The translations under genes and the position numbers were made by a program. Positions 36,801-40,393 of a stretch of 64,000 nucleotides of DNA are shown here, one piece after another. The notes below the pieces were generated by a model. The model worked only from the letters and a program-made list of their open reading frames with translations, did no database searches and was not told where the DNA came from. This DNA comes from Ampullaceana balthica. Lineage: Eukaryota; Mollusca; Gastropoda; Lymnaeidae. How positions within the stretch are numbered: the first letter of the stretch is position 1; each line of letters opens with the position of its first letter. The DNA is taken from the NCBI GenBank assembly GCA_944989445.1, contig CALYLW010000177.1, positions 806,556 through 870,555 on the forward strand, in the 5' to 3' direction.

Positions 36801-38434
36801 TTTTAGTTCAAAACAGTGTTGACATCTCGCTTTCTTCGAGACTTCCTGCTATTGTGTGATGCTACGAGATTTCAATAAAAATTACCGGATGTTACTATAT
36901 TCTTTCACTTTTGATCCATGTGTGAATTAGATGTATTCACTCGAGGTGCCCGTAAATCGCGTTAGCGGTCTTTAATCCGTCATTATTTCGAAGTGCATGT
37001 TATATTATTATTAAACTTAATTCATTTTCTGATGCATTAATCATTTTATTTTTTAAGATAAATGAATATCTTTAGAAATGAAAATAAAGGTTTGTATCGA
37101 GAATCGACGGTGGTTTTTATTTAATTAAATAAAAAATTATTATTCTTTTAAAATTTTATTGTTGCTTTGTTACCAGTAAGATACGTGACTGTGACTAACA
37201 CGCGCGTGACGGTGAAATCAAAACATTTTCTTAATATTCCAGTATATATATATATATATATATATAATAGACACGTCATCACTTTTGTAGGTCGAATTCT
37301 GATAAGGAATGATTTTTAAAAAAATTTGCTTAGACTTAGTTGCCGGCCGAGGTCTAACACACAGCCCACAGCGTGCTGTGATCAACGGTCAAGGCCGCAA
37401 TAGTTTTATTTATATTACAAGTTTGATTGACTGAGGAAATTCGAGAGCGGTCTGATAGTGACAGATATCCTGCACGTCAAAAGCATTAAACTTAAAATTA
37501 CCAAAATAGATATGTTTATTTATTTATTTTAATTCGCTGATTCGACGGATATTGCAAACACGAGCGGCTGTGACAATAGTGACATGCCATGCCATACACG
37601 CCATGTGACGAGGCGAGGCGAAAATTTTGACCTTTTAACGCATGCGCAGACGATTATCAACTTGTAACTTTTTATTTTATTTTTATTAAATGGAATCGAA
37701 ACATGACCACAGAGATGTAATCAAATTCCTTTACTTCGGCATAAAAAAATATATATATGTAAAAATTCCCAACTAGTCATAACTTTTCCCGACTTTGAAG
37801 GCCGAGAAATTTTTTTAAAGAATTCCCAACTTTTTCCTGTTTTCCTGAGTGGGAACCATGGTTATATTTAAATGGTCCTTAAAAACGAATGGTCATTACA
37901 ACCTTAGGAAAGAGTGAAGAAATATTAGGGTTCCGTTACGATTCCGATTAATCGTCCCATCACTAATTAACGCACATCATGTACATTAAGAAATTTCAAG
38001 CACATGTTAATATTTTTCCGCCATATTGGTTTTCGTTTTAACTCGATCATCGGTTATCTCGACGCCATTTTTCTTAACCCAACGCCGTCGACTTAACCGG
38101 TTTCGACTGTATGTATAAATTTGCTTACTAAATCAAGTGAGTCTTGCAATTTCTCTGATATATAATAATTAACTGAAATAACCATGTTCCAGAAATGTTT
38201 AATTTCTTTTTTTAGTTTCAAAATACAACTGAGTTGTGATGTGTTAAAAAAAAATTTAATTTAATTATACAGATACTTTAAAAATATTTATCTCTTTTTT
38301 TTCTCCCCCTCTCCCCACATGAACCACAGGCCCTGGTGGATGCCATTCGGTCAGTGACAGAATTTAACCCTGACATGTCTGTGGAGAGAATAGAGTGTGT
38401 TCAACAAATAGAAGATGTCAAGAACGGACATTGA
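1722..38434 (+). CDS. EPB41: Protein 4.1 family (FERM - octapeptide array - 4.1 CTD), 23 coding exons
   Basis: Membrane-skeleton adaptor. In this family the FERM domain binds cytoplasmic tails of membrane proteins and phosphoinositides, and the C-terminal domain binds further partners at junctions and the cortex. Coding exons: 1722-1829, 2072-2185, 2469-2512, 2678-2753, 2960-3004, 4045-4224, 4419-4659, 6641-6738, 6906-7105, 7593-7718, 8903-8994, 9425-10225, 10899-11720, 15445-16278, 17439-18275, 21974-22816, 24329-25156, 25810-25899, 27663-27788, 28230-28352, 32091-32294, 35428-35520, 38330-38434. All junctions are GT-AG and phases agree except exon 3 to 4, where one extra A breaks the frame. 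Approximate residues: FERM 15-300, FERM-adjacent 310-355, linker to 441, six octapeptide modules 442-2096, linker to 2209, CTD 2210-2342. Landmarks are [26 protein letters not shown] and NPDMSVERI. The vertebrate spectrin-actin-binding domain is not recognisable, as in fly coracle. The array is the unusual part; family membership is secure. Confidence 0.93.
2072..2185 (+). CDS. EPB41: 4.1 coding exon 2: FERM lobe F1
   Basis: Encodes 38 residues including [20 protein letters not shown], the typical F1 segment of 4.1/ERM proteins. Acceptor is a T-run followed by cag, donor gtaatg, phase 0 to 0. Confidence 0.92.
2469..2512 (+). CDS. EPB41: 4.1 coding exon 3: FERM F1, with a probable 1-bp homopolymer insertion
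   Basis: Encodes [14 protein letters not shown], the expected follow-on to exon 2. The exon ends in seven A (2505-2511) then C and the donor gtaagt. As written it ends with two spare bases, which joins exon 4 in a frame that stops after five codons. With six A it would end on a single C, and C plus the GT of exon 4 gives Arg, restoring KKRGAWVFEF, close to the vertebrate VRG motif at this site. An assembly or sequencing slip in the A-run is the simplest explanation. Confidence 0.85.
2678..2753 (+). CDS. EPB41: 4.1 coding exon 4: end of FERM F1
   Basis: Encodes [19 protein letters not shown] followed by RESLT. The FYPPDP motif is diagnostic of 4.1-type FERM domains. The last two bases AG pair with the first G of exon 5 to give Arg. 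Donor gtatgg. Confidence 0.93.
2960..3004 (+). CDS. EPB41: 4.1 coding exon 5: FERM F2, first helix
   Basis: A 45-nt exon encoding [14 protein letters not shown], equivalent to the YYLCLQLRQDIVAG helix of vertebrate 4.1. Phase 2 to 2; donor gtaaca. Confidence 0.92.
3173..3556 (+). other. Unexplained open, relatively GC-rich patch inside intron 5
   Basis: A 127-codon ATG-started ORF lies in the roughly 1-kb intron between exons 5 and 6. Base composition is visibly richer in G and C than the flanking intron. The predicted peptide has a hydrophobic stretch ([19 protein letters not shown]) but matches no family I know. It has no obvious splice sites of its own and is probably an inserted fragment or chance ORF rather than a gene. 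Confidence 0.2.
4045..4224 (+). CDS. EPB41: 4.1 coding exon 6: FERM lobe F2
   Basis: Encodes 60 residues including [20 protein letters not shown] and the stretch [19 protein letters not shown], the acyl-CoA-binding-protein-like F2 lobe. The ALLGSY motif matches vertebrate 4.1 exactly. Donor gtaaaa at 4225; phase 2 out. Confidence 0.95.
4419..4659 (+). CDS. EPB41: 4.1 coding exon 7: FERM F2/F3 junction
   Basis: Encodes the most conserved part of the domain: [17 protein letters not shown], then [19 protein letters not shown], then KISYKR-type [18 protein letters not shown]. These are the F2 end and the PTB-like F3 strands. Ends in phase 0 with donor gtaaat. Confidence 0.96.
4777..6271 (+). mobile_element. 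Pogo-like non-autonomous DNA transposon, copy 1 (1495 bp)
   Basis: Begins CAGTGGGACCCACTTAACTC and ends in the inverted GGGTCCCACTG, flanked by TA on both sides, the target duplication of the Tc1/mariner/pogo superfamily. It shares its interior with the copies at 12401-13769 (inverted) and 36572-38109. No transposase is visible; short internal ORFs (5639, 6145) are chance. It sits in the intron between 4.1 exons 7 and 8. Confidence 0.85.
6641..6738 (+). CDS. EPB41: 4.1 coding exon 8: end of FERM lobe F3
   Basis: Encodes [19 protein letters not shown] and [14 protein letters not shown]. The LWKxCVEHHxFFR signature ends the F3 helix in 4.1 proteins. Split Arg codon AG|G with exon 9. Confidence 0.96.
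6906..7105 (+). CDS. EPB41: 4.1 coding exon 9: FERM-adjacent (FA) region
   Basis: Encodes the FA segment that follows FERM in a subset of FERM proteins: [20 protein letters not shown] then [12 protein letters not shown] is known to carry regulatory phosphosites in this family. One base (C) is carried to the next exon; donor gtaagt. Confidence 0.95.
7593..7718 (+). CDS. EPB41: 4.1 coding exon 10: charged linker
   Basis: After the acceptor tgttttag it encodes a charged Arg/Asp/Tyr-rich linker ([20 protein letters not shown] onward to RKSVPT). Phase fits the C carried in from exon 9 and a G carried out. No domain is recognised; the exon could be alternatively used. Confidence 0.75.
7719..8902 (+). 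other. Intron 10 of 4.1; nothing further seen
   Basis: AT-rich intron with a short ATT microsatellite (about 7897-7917). No mobile element or coding signal is evident. Confidence 0.6.
8903..8994 (+). CDS. EPB41: 4.1 coding exon 11: linker before the octapeptide array
   Basis: Encodes [20 protein letters not shown] and [11 protein letters not shown], joined in phase to exon 10 and ending in phase 0 with donor gtaaag. The GKDGG at its start hints at the repeat language that follows. No family domain. Confidence 0.75.
8992..9212 (+). repeat. About 110-bp tandem duplication covering the exon 11 donor
   Basis: Two diverged copies. Both contain AGTGTGGAAGAATT, then GAGTTTTCAATGT, then TTACCTTTGATAAGAT. 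The first begins at the exon 11 donor AAG|gtaaagacaa and the second carries AAA|gtaaagacaa at 9104-9116. Use of the second donor would add 112 nt and shift the frame. Confidence 0.8.
9425..10225 (+). CDS. EPB41: 4.1 coding exon 12: octapeptide module A (267 aa)
   Basis: First of six homologous array exons. Acceptor ataacag, donor gtgagt, phase 0-0. The product is about 30 degenerate eight-residue units around YDKDGKPL ([24 protein letters not shown] and so on), with a fixed internal order shared by all modules: a [16 protein letters not shown] segment, an EATPFF segment, and the closing signature [10 protein letters not shown], then FGKLFD and GKPHP. Asp, Gly, Lys, Pro and Tyr dominate, and no hydrophobic core is evident. 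I know no named domain with this unit. The DxDG words resemble calcium-loop fragments but lack flanking helices, so calcium binding is only a possibility. Module A is the most diverged of the six. Confidence 0.9.
10899..11720 (+). CDS. EPB41: 4.1 coding exon 13: octapeptide module B (274 aa)
   Basis: Acceptor gaattcag, donor gttaat, phase 0-0. Starts [17 protein letters not shown] and follows the same internal order as module A, ending [20 protein letters not shown] then [13 protein letters not shown]. The usual EATPFF element is replaced by [18 protein letters not shown]. The exon is distinctly richer in GC than its introns, as expected for a constrained coding exon. The following intron starts with a tandem repeat of donor-like sequence. 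Confidence 0.92.
11721..11998 (+). repeat. Degenerate 46-54 bp tandem repeat that reiterates the exon 13 donor region
   Basis: About six units, each ending in a variant of GGCTTGTG and restarting with a variant of GTTAATAGTTTCTCAATA, which is the sequence immediately after the exon 13 donor. Each unit therefore carries a donor-like G|GTTAATA or G|GTTATAA. Confidence 0.75.
12764..12840. repeat. (AT)n microsatellite
   Basis: About 75 bp of nearly uninterrupted AT dinucleotides inside pogo-like copy 2. Confidence 0.95.
12837..13288. repeat. Two-copy ~225-bp duplication inside pogo-like copy 2
   Basis: The stretch from TATTTATGCCGAAGTAAAGG to GGTTATTTTAAGTCTAATGC recurs immediately with a few substitutions (GCCGTAGTAAAGG and so on). 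This is a private internal duplication of this copy. Confidence 0.85.
13770..15444 (+). other. Intron sequence before module C
   Basis: Apart from the 49-bp minisatellite at 14281-14521 I see only AT-rich intron, ending in the acceptor ccttgtag. Confidence 0.6.
14281..14521. repeat. 49-bp minisatellite, five near-perfect copies
   Basis: Unit starts TGATGGGCCATTAGATATTA and ends CACTATTCATTCTTCT. Copies are almost identical, pointing to recent expansion. Confidence 0.95.
15445..16278 (+). CDS. EPB41: 4.1 coding exon 14: octapeptide module C (278 aa)
   Basis: Acceptor ccttgtag, donor gttaat, phase 0-0. Starts [20 protein letters not shown]. Compared with A and B it has the extra early block shared with D-F ([16 protein letters not shown] then [17 protein letters not shown]). 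It ends [37 protein letters not shown]. Modules C-F form a closer subgroup than A and B. Confidence 0.92.
16390..16450. repeat. About 23-bp repeat, three copies
   Basis: AGACAGCACTTAACCAA and variants, three times in the intron after module C. Confidence 0.8.
16919..17040. repeat. 38-bp minisatellite, three copies
   Basis: Unit starts ATTGTAATACTAATAGTTAA and ends CTGTCTCAATGTTGT; copies nearly identical. Confidence 0.93.
17439..18275 (+). CDS. EPB41: 4.1 coding exon 15: octapeptide module D (279 aa)
   Basis: Acceptor tacaatag, donor gtcaat, phase 0-0. Starts [20 protein letters not shown] and ends [31 protein letters not shown], then APAGK. The whole exon and about 75 bases of the following intron are almost identical to exon 16, whereas the upstream introns are unrelated. 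Only three substitutions were found inside the shared exon, all synonymous and within about 26 bp (18065-18106). Confidence 0.93.
19280..19537. repeat. About 50-bp minisatellite, five copies
   Basis: Unit contains GAATGTTGTATTTAATAG, AAAAACTATATAACACACAT and ATATCTGGTGAT. The first and last copies are the most diverged. Confidence 0.92.
20052..20292 (-). mobile_element. tRNA-derived SINE, minus strand
   Basis: Read on the minus strand from about 20292 it starts GTGGCTGGATAGCGAAGTCA (A-box-like) and then GGGATCGATTCCAC (B-box-like), spaced as in a tRNA promoter. A unique body follows, with GGCGCCGCCAGG and a 3' part GGGGTTATAACGACCAAGAG. This differs in body from the SINE at 23464. Confidence 0.65.
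20681..20936. repeat. 24-bp minisatellite, about 10.7 copies
   Basis: Unit GTGAATAATTGCACACCTTG plus TGTA, with a C/T variant that distinguishes the first copies. Because 24 is a multiple of three it is open on both strands; those ORFs are repeat artefacts. Confidence 0.96.
21974..22816 (+). CDS. EPB41: 4.1 coding exon 16: octapeptide module E (281 aa)
   Basis: Acceptor attttag, donor gtcaat, phase 0-0. Identical in protein to module D apart from two extra residues at the start (DKDVKEGIP against DVKEGIP). Homology to exon 15 starts at the exon boundary and ends about 75 bases into the next intron. In the only variant patch (22606-22647) exon 16 carries GCATTTGATCAAAATGGC, closer to module C (GCATTTGATCAAGATGGC) than to module D, which suggests a conversion tract. 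Confidence 0.92.
23464..23738 (+). mobile_element. tRNA-derived SINE
   Basis: Starts GGGGACGCGATGTTTGAGTG with an A-box-like GTTTGAGTGGCAGCGCG and a B box (GGGTTCGGATCC) about 35 bases later. A body with CACCCAGCTCCGAATGGGTA and TGGTCTGTGGACGCAAT follows, then a short GATAAGATACGATAG tail. The same family recurs at 44598-44965, and its head recurs at 63604-63672. Confidence 0.75.
24153..24261. repeat. 57-bp two-copy tandem repeat
   Basis: TTAGCTATGAACTAGTTTCA and ATAATCTCATTCATCTATTC occur twice in a row just upstream of module F. Confidence 0.85.
24329..25156 (+). CDS. EPB41: 4.1 coding exon 17: octapeptide module F (276 aa)
   Basis: Acceptor tttgatag, donor gtcaat, phase 0-0. Starts [15 protein letters not shown] and ends [31 protein letters not shown], then KTSK. 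It belongs to the C-F subgroup but lacks the short [11 protein letters not shown] block of D/E, reading [20 protein letters not shown]. The first intron bases resemble those after module B, a trace of the ancestral duplication unit including intron flank. Confidence 0.93.
25157..25809 (+). other. Intron 17; nothing further seen
   Basis: AT-rich intron; no repeat or element recognised. Confidence 0.55.
25810..25899 (+). CDS. EPB41: 4.1 coding exon 18: basic/charged 30-aa exon
   Basis: Acceptor cttgtacag, phase 0-0, donor gtcttt (weak). Encodes [20 protein letters not shown] then [10 protein letters not shown]. The KKKSPSF and GRSPVKK words look like phosphorylatable basic segments. Sequence and position would suit a reduced counterpart of the vertebrate spectrin-actin-binding neighbourhood, but similarity is too weak to claim it. 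The weak donor suggests a cassette exon. Confidence 0.65.
25900..27662 (+). other. Intron 18
   Basis: Holds a two-copy motif (CACTGGGCATGTTATACTCA at about 26355 and 26419), the 27-bp minisatellite at 26562-26724, an (ATTT)n run near 26941-26970 and a G-rich patch near 27018-27038. No gene is seen. Confidence 0.55.
26562..26724. repeat. 27-bp minisatellite, six copies
   Basis: Unit CCTTAAACATGCCCTTCTCC plus ATCATAT; copies alternate between ATGACC and ATGCCC variants. Confidence 0.95.
27663..27788 (+). CDS. EPB41: 4.1 coding exon 19: Gly-rich linker (42 aa)
   Basis: Acceptor tttgaag, phase 0-0, donor gtaact. Encodes [20 protein letters not shown], then [19 protein letters not shown]. No domain is recognised. 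Its 3' end and donor lie in a tandem duplication whose second copy has lost the donor. Confidence 0.75.
27756..27919 (+). repeat. About 85-bp tandem duplication spanning the exon 19 donor
   Basis: Copy 1 contains TACTTGCCTGTGCCCAAACC and CCAATTAGG|gtaactt. Copy 2 contains TACTTGCCTGTAGCCAAACC and CCAATCAGGgaaactt. Both continue with GATAGTCACCAATTTTGTTC. The second copy has a TAG in the coding frame and GG-GA in place of the donor GT, so it is a decayed duplicate. Confidence 0.88.
28230..28352 (+). CDS. EPB41: 4.1 coding exon 20: Pro-rich linker (41 aa)
   Basis: Acceptor gtcattcag, phase 0-0, donor gtaagt. Encodes [20 protein letters not shown], then [20 protein letters not shown]. The PPPVPNKP run is a plausible SH3 or WW ligand; no domain. 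Confidence 0.78.
29293..29426. mobile_element. 134-bp hAT-type MITE
   Basis: Inverted ends CAATGTTCCCTCTAAG and CTTAAAGGGAACATTG, a GC-rich palindromic interior (GCGTGCAAAG, TGCGCCGCG), and flanks CCCATAAC / CCCATACC that look like an 8-bp target duplication with one mismatch. Size, ends and duplication length fit a hAT MITE. Confidence 0.85.
30562..30792. repeat. 35-bp minisatellite, about 6.6 copies
   Basis: Unit GACTTGAGAGTGGACGGTGG, then CTACCAACAAATGAT; near-identical copies. Confidence 0.95.
30881..31043. repeat. 22-bp minisatellite, about seven copies
   Basis: Unit TCCATTATTCTGTTAGCAGC plus TC, with variants; a further degraded copy lies near 31085-31108. Confidence 0.9.
31662..31838. 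repeat. 29-bp minisatellite, six copies
   Basis: Unit GTTTTAATTACACAAGGCAT, then TTCAGTCAA; the last copies have CTAG in place of CAAG. Confidence 0.95.
32091..32294 (+). CDS. EPB41: 4.1 coding exon 21: start of the C-terminal domain
   Basis: Acceptor gggttctag, phase 0-0, donor gtaagt. Encodes [17 protein letters not shown] and [20 protein letters not shown], ending ETTT. This matches the opening of the vertebrate 4.1 CTD (VHTETKTITYE, then GVLLTAQTITSE). The CTD is the second hallmark of true 4.1 proteins and supports orthology with 4.1/coracle rather than other FERM proteins. Confidence 0.95.
32452..34311. mobile_element. hAT-type DNA transposon with perfect 8-bp target duplication (1860 bp)
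   Basis: The element starts TAGGGCTGTCAA and ends with the inverted TTGACAGGCCTA. It is flanked by ATGCCAAG on both sides (32444-32451 and 34312-34319). Subterminal GGGTACCCG words recur near both ends. A minus-strand relic at 32776-32994 reads [14 protein letters not shown] and VDINIKGMK, reminiscent of the N-terminal part of hAT transposases, but it is short and broken. The interior looks composite: 33160-33430 has GTCTCAAAGGGGGGGTCCGC and TGAGAAGCACTGG ends of a possible nested element, and 33429-33906 is a diverged direct repeat. Confidence 0.85.
33429..33906. repeat. Direct repeat (offset about 340 bp) inside the hAT element
   Basis: GGGTTATAGGAGGGAAGAGA, TATTTCAAAGCAAAGTTAGT, AAGCAAGGGTGTTT and CATCTTTCATCTCTA recur in the same order at about 33429-33605 and 33767-33905. 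Confidence 0.75.
34337..34435. repeat. 33-bp minisatellite, three copies
   Basis: Unit CTTCCACACTCAAACCAGCC, then TCTGTAACAATGT; starts 25 bases after the hAT insertion. Confidence 0.93.
34478..35317. repeat. 28-bp minisatellite, exactly 30 near-perfect copies
   Basis: Unit TACATGTTTGTTTACTTTTG, then TTCATTCA. Only the first copy shows an obvious difference (TTTAGTTC). The unit has no stop codon in any plus-strand frame and 28 is not a multiple of three, so long artefactual ORFs of up to 407 codons run through all three frames. It ends about 110 bases before exon 22. Confidence 0.97.
35428..35520 (+). CDS. EPB41: 4.1 coding exon 22: CTD, central part (31 aa)
   Basis: Acceptor actttcag, phase 0-0, donor gtacgt. 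Encodes [20 protein letters not shown] and [11 protein letters not shown], corresponding to the vertebrate SETRIEKRIVITGDADIDHD segment. The end of the exon and its donor are tandemly duplicated. Confidence 0.95.
35490..35618 (+). repeat. About 63-bp tandem duplication spanning the exon 22 donor
   Basis: GATGAGGAGGATGATTATGA, then TTTCGATGCT|gtacgtataa recurs as GATGAGAATGAATATGATTT, then CAAAGCT|gtttgtataa; both are followed by a TCATTATTTAACTA word. Reading through to the second donor (35584) adds 21 in-frame residues without a stop, so an alternative CTD isoform is possible. Confidence 0.85.
35617..35938. mobile_element. Probable non-autonomous interspersed element
   Basis: Begins near ACGAGCAACCAAGCCCGTCC and ends CTTTTATTATATAGGATGG. 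This head and tail style (GAGCAACC-CCGTCC start, TTATTATATAGAT-like end) is common among invertebrate interspersed repeats, but I cannot assign a superfamily. Confidence 0.4.
36230..36327. repeat. 19-bp repeat, about five copies
   Basis: Unit GACTGGACCAAGTCTTATT with minor variants. Confidence 0.93.
36572..38109 (+). mobile_element. Pogo-like non-autonomous DNA transposon, copy 3 (1538 bp)
   Basis: TA-flanked; starts CAGTCGAACCCACTTAACTC and ends CCGGTTTCGACTG. Same orientation and interior as copy 1, including ACACGCGCGTGACGGTGAAA and GACAGATATCCTGCACGTCA. Lies in the last intron of 4.1. No transposase. Confidence 0.87.
38330..38434 (+). CDS. EPB41: 4.1 coding exon 23: end of CTD and stop
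   Basis: Acceptor gaaccacag. Encodes [20 protein letters not shown] then [14 protein letters not shown] and TGA at 38432-38434. It aligns with the vertebrate CTD end (ALAQAIKEAKEQHPDMSVTK), which fixes the reading frame and stop. Confidence 0.96.
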   Translation, partial: ALVDAIRSVTEFNPDMSVERIECVQQIEDVKNGH

Positions 38435-39510
38435 AAGCTCCTGACCCAGGCATAGAAACTTTTGTGTAAGTTTTTTCATGAGTACTCACTATTGTTATTA
38501 TGTACAGGACTTGTGAAGCTGTAGAAACTCTGTTTTTGTCAAAATGTGTGTTATGATAGCTGTGAGTATCACCTGCAGGATGTCGGTATGTCTCATGAAA
38601 ATAGGTCACATCAGCTTTCAAACATTTGACTGGACACAGCTGGACATAAATACAGAAAAATGACTGAGAAAATCCAGCAAATGGTAGGTAGGTCACATGA
38701 TCATGTGATGAAATGGAATCAAAATTAATGTCTCGTATACTTCCTGCAGAGATTGAATGGCTCTGATGAAGTCAGTAGCCTGTGTCGCATACAGTGGAGG
38801 GAGGGACTGTAGGCTTATATGTTTGTTATAATCAATAGACAGAACCCTCATAACAATGGGTGAAATCCTGTTCACTATAGCATACTTTAACATAACACAC
38901 TTCATCTGTATAAGAAACTCCGAAACCACTTTGGTCCCAATGACCTAATACTAATATTGTAGCTCTAAATGTTCTGCCCTAAACTTAAGAAGTTAGTAAA
39001 TGGTATCAGGCGAGACAATGATTTTATTCCATTATCTTTAAGATTAGACAATGTTATTCCTCAAAACAAAAGGGCCAATGGAGACAACTAGGAACAATCA
39101 AGACAAGATCTAATTTTGATTACATCCCTTGAGTTTCTTTCCTGGTCCTTCAAAGACTGATCCTATTGAAATGCACCCAATATATTAACAAGAGAAGTAC
39201 AATCAGTCATTGTATCTCTAAACAATGTTAAAAGTTCTGTCAATATGGACTAATTGCTTGGTTATACTAGGCAAGCCAGATAACTTGATGTCCTCTCTTT
39301 TGTTACTAGAATGTTCAATTATTAAATAACTTTGAACAATAACAATATTGATTCATAAGCTTTATGTATGAAATATGGGAAATAATTTAACTAAAGTATG
39401 GCAACACAAAATGCAGGAGAATAATTATCATGCTTGGTAGAAAGCCAGCTTTAGGGAACTAACAATAATAAATAAAATTTAAAAAGCTGAAATATTTTAT
39501 TAGTGAATTA
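38435..39510 (+). other. 3' UTR or downstream flank of 4.1
   Basis: No coding signal. Candidate AATAAA hexamers occur around 39468-39474, but the 3' end cannot be fixed from sequence alone. Confidence 0.4.
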
Positions 39511-40393
39511 CAGTCAAACCTCTCATAACGAGCATAATTCGTTCCAGAGTCTTACTCGTTAAGCAAAACACTCATTAAACGAAACAATTTTTCCCATACA
39601 AATCAATCAAAAATATGATAATGCGTTCCAGGCTGAAAAAATACTAATTTTTCAAAAAATTGTATTAACATTTATTCAAATAAAATTACTTATGCATTGT
39701 TAAAGAGTGTAACAATTCGGAATACCATTTTGATTTGAAACAAAAAACGTAAATAACAATATGAATTTTTGACAAATAATTAATCCTTTTTACCTCGAAA
39801 ACTGTCTAAAGACATTTGTATTTGCAGACTCTTTCAAAATTTGACGAAAATGTGTCATAAACGTTTTGCAGACATTCTTTGAAGCATCCACCTCCTTAAT
39901 TTTGTTTTTGTTCTTGAGAATAGTACAGATGGTTGATGTTGGCCAATTGTATGTGCCCGCTAGAATAGCCACATTCACACCTGGTTTTCGCTTTTCAATG
40001 ATTTTACGTTTCATTTCAACAGTTGTTTTTTTTCTCTCTTAAGATTGTCTTCTCGTGGTTGTTTTTTTTCTGAAGACATTGTAGCACAGGTTATTAAACT
40101 GTGCACATTAAAAAATTACAAATACTGTGTGAATTCAAAATTTTTGTATAAACGGATGATGGCACACGTAAACAATACGCTAACCGCTAACAGACCAAGT
40201 GGTAAACACATACTAATGCATTGAGGCGGAAGTGCCGGCTCACAAATGAATTTCCATGCGAAGGGGACTTCCCCTTTCTGCATCACTCTTTATGTAAACT
40301 GTCGCTCGTTAAGGGAGCACATTTTTCACATTTTATTTACTCGTTACGCGAATTACTCGATATGAGAGGTGCTTGTCATAAGAGGTTCCACTA
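39511..40393 (-). mobile_element. Tigger/pogo relic with CENP-B-type helix-turn-helix (about 880 bp)
   Basis: Left end CAGTCAAACCTCTCATAACG after a TA; right end the inverted ATAAGAGGTTCCACT. On the minus strand, 39790-40014 encodes MKRKIIEKRKPGVNVAILAG, then YNWPTSTICTILKNK and KIKEVDAS. This is the psq-type DNA-binding helix-turn-helix at the N-terminus of Tigger transposases and CENP-B. The catalytic DDE region is missing, so the copy is internally deleted and dead. Confidence 0.88.
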
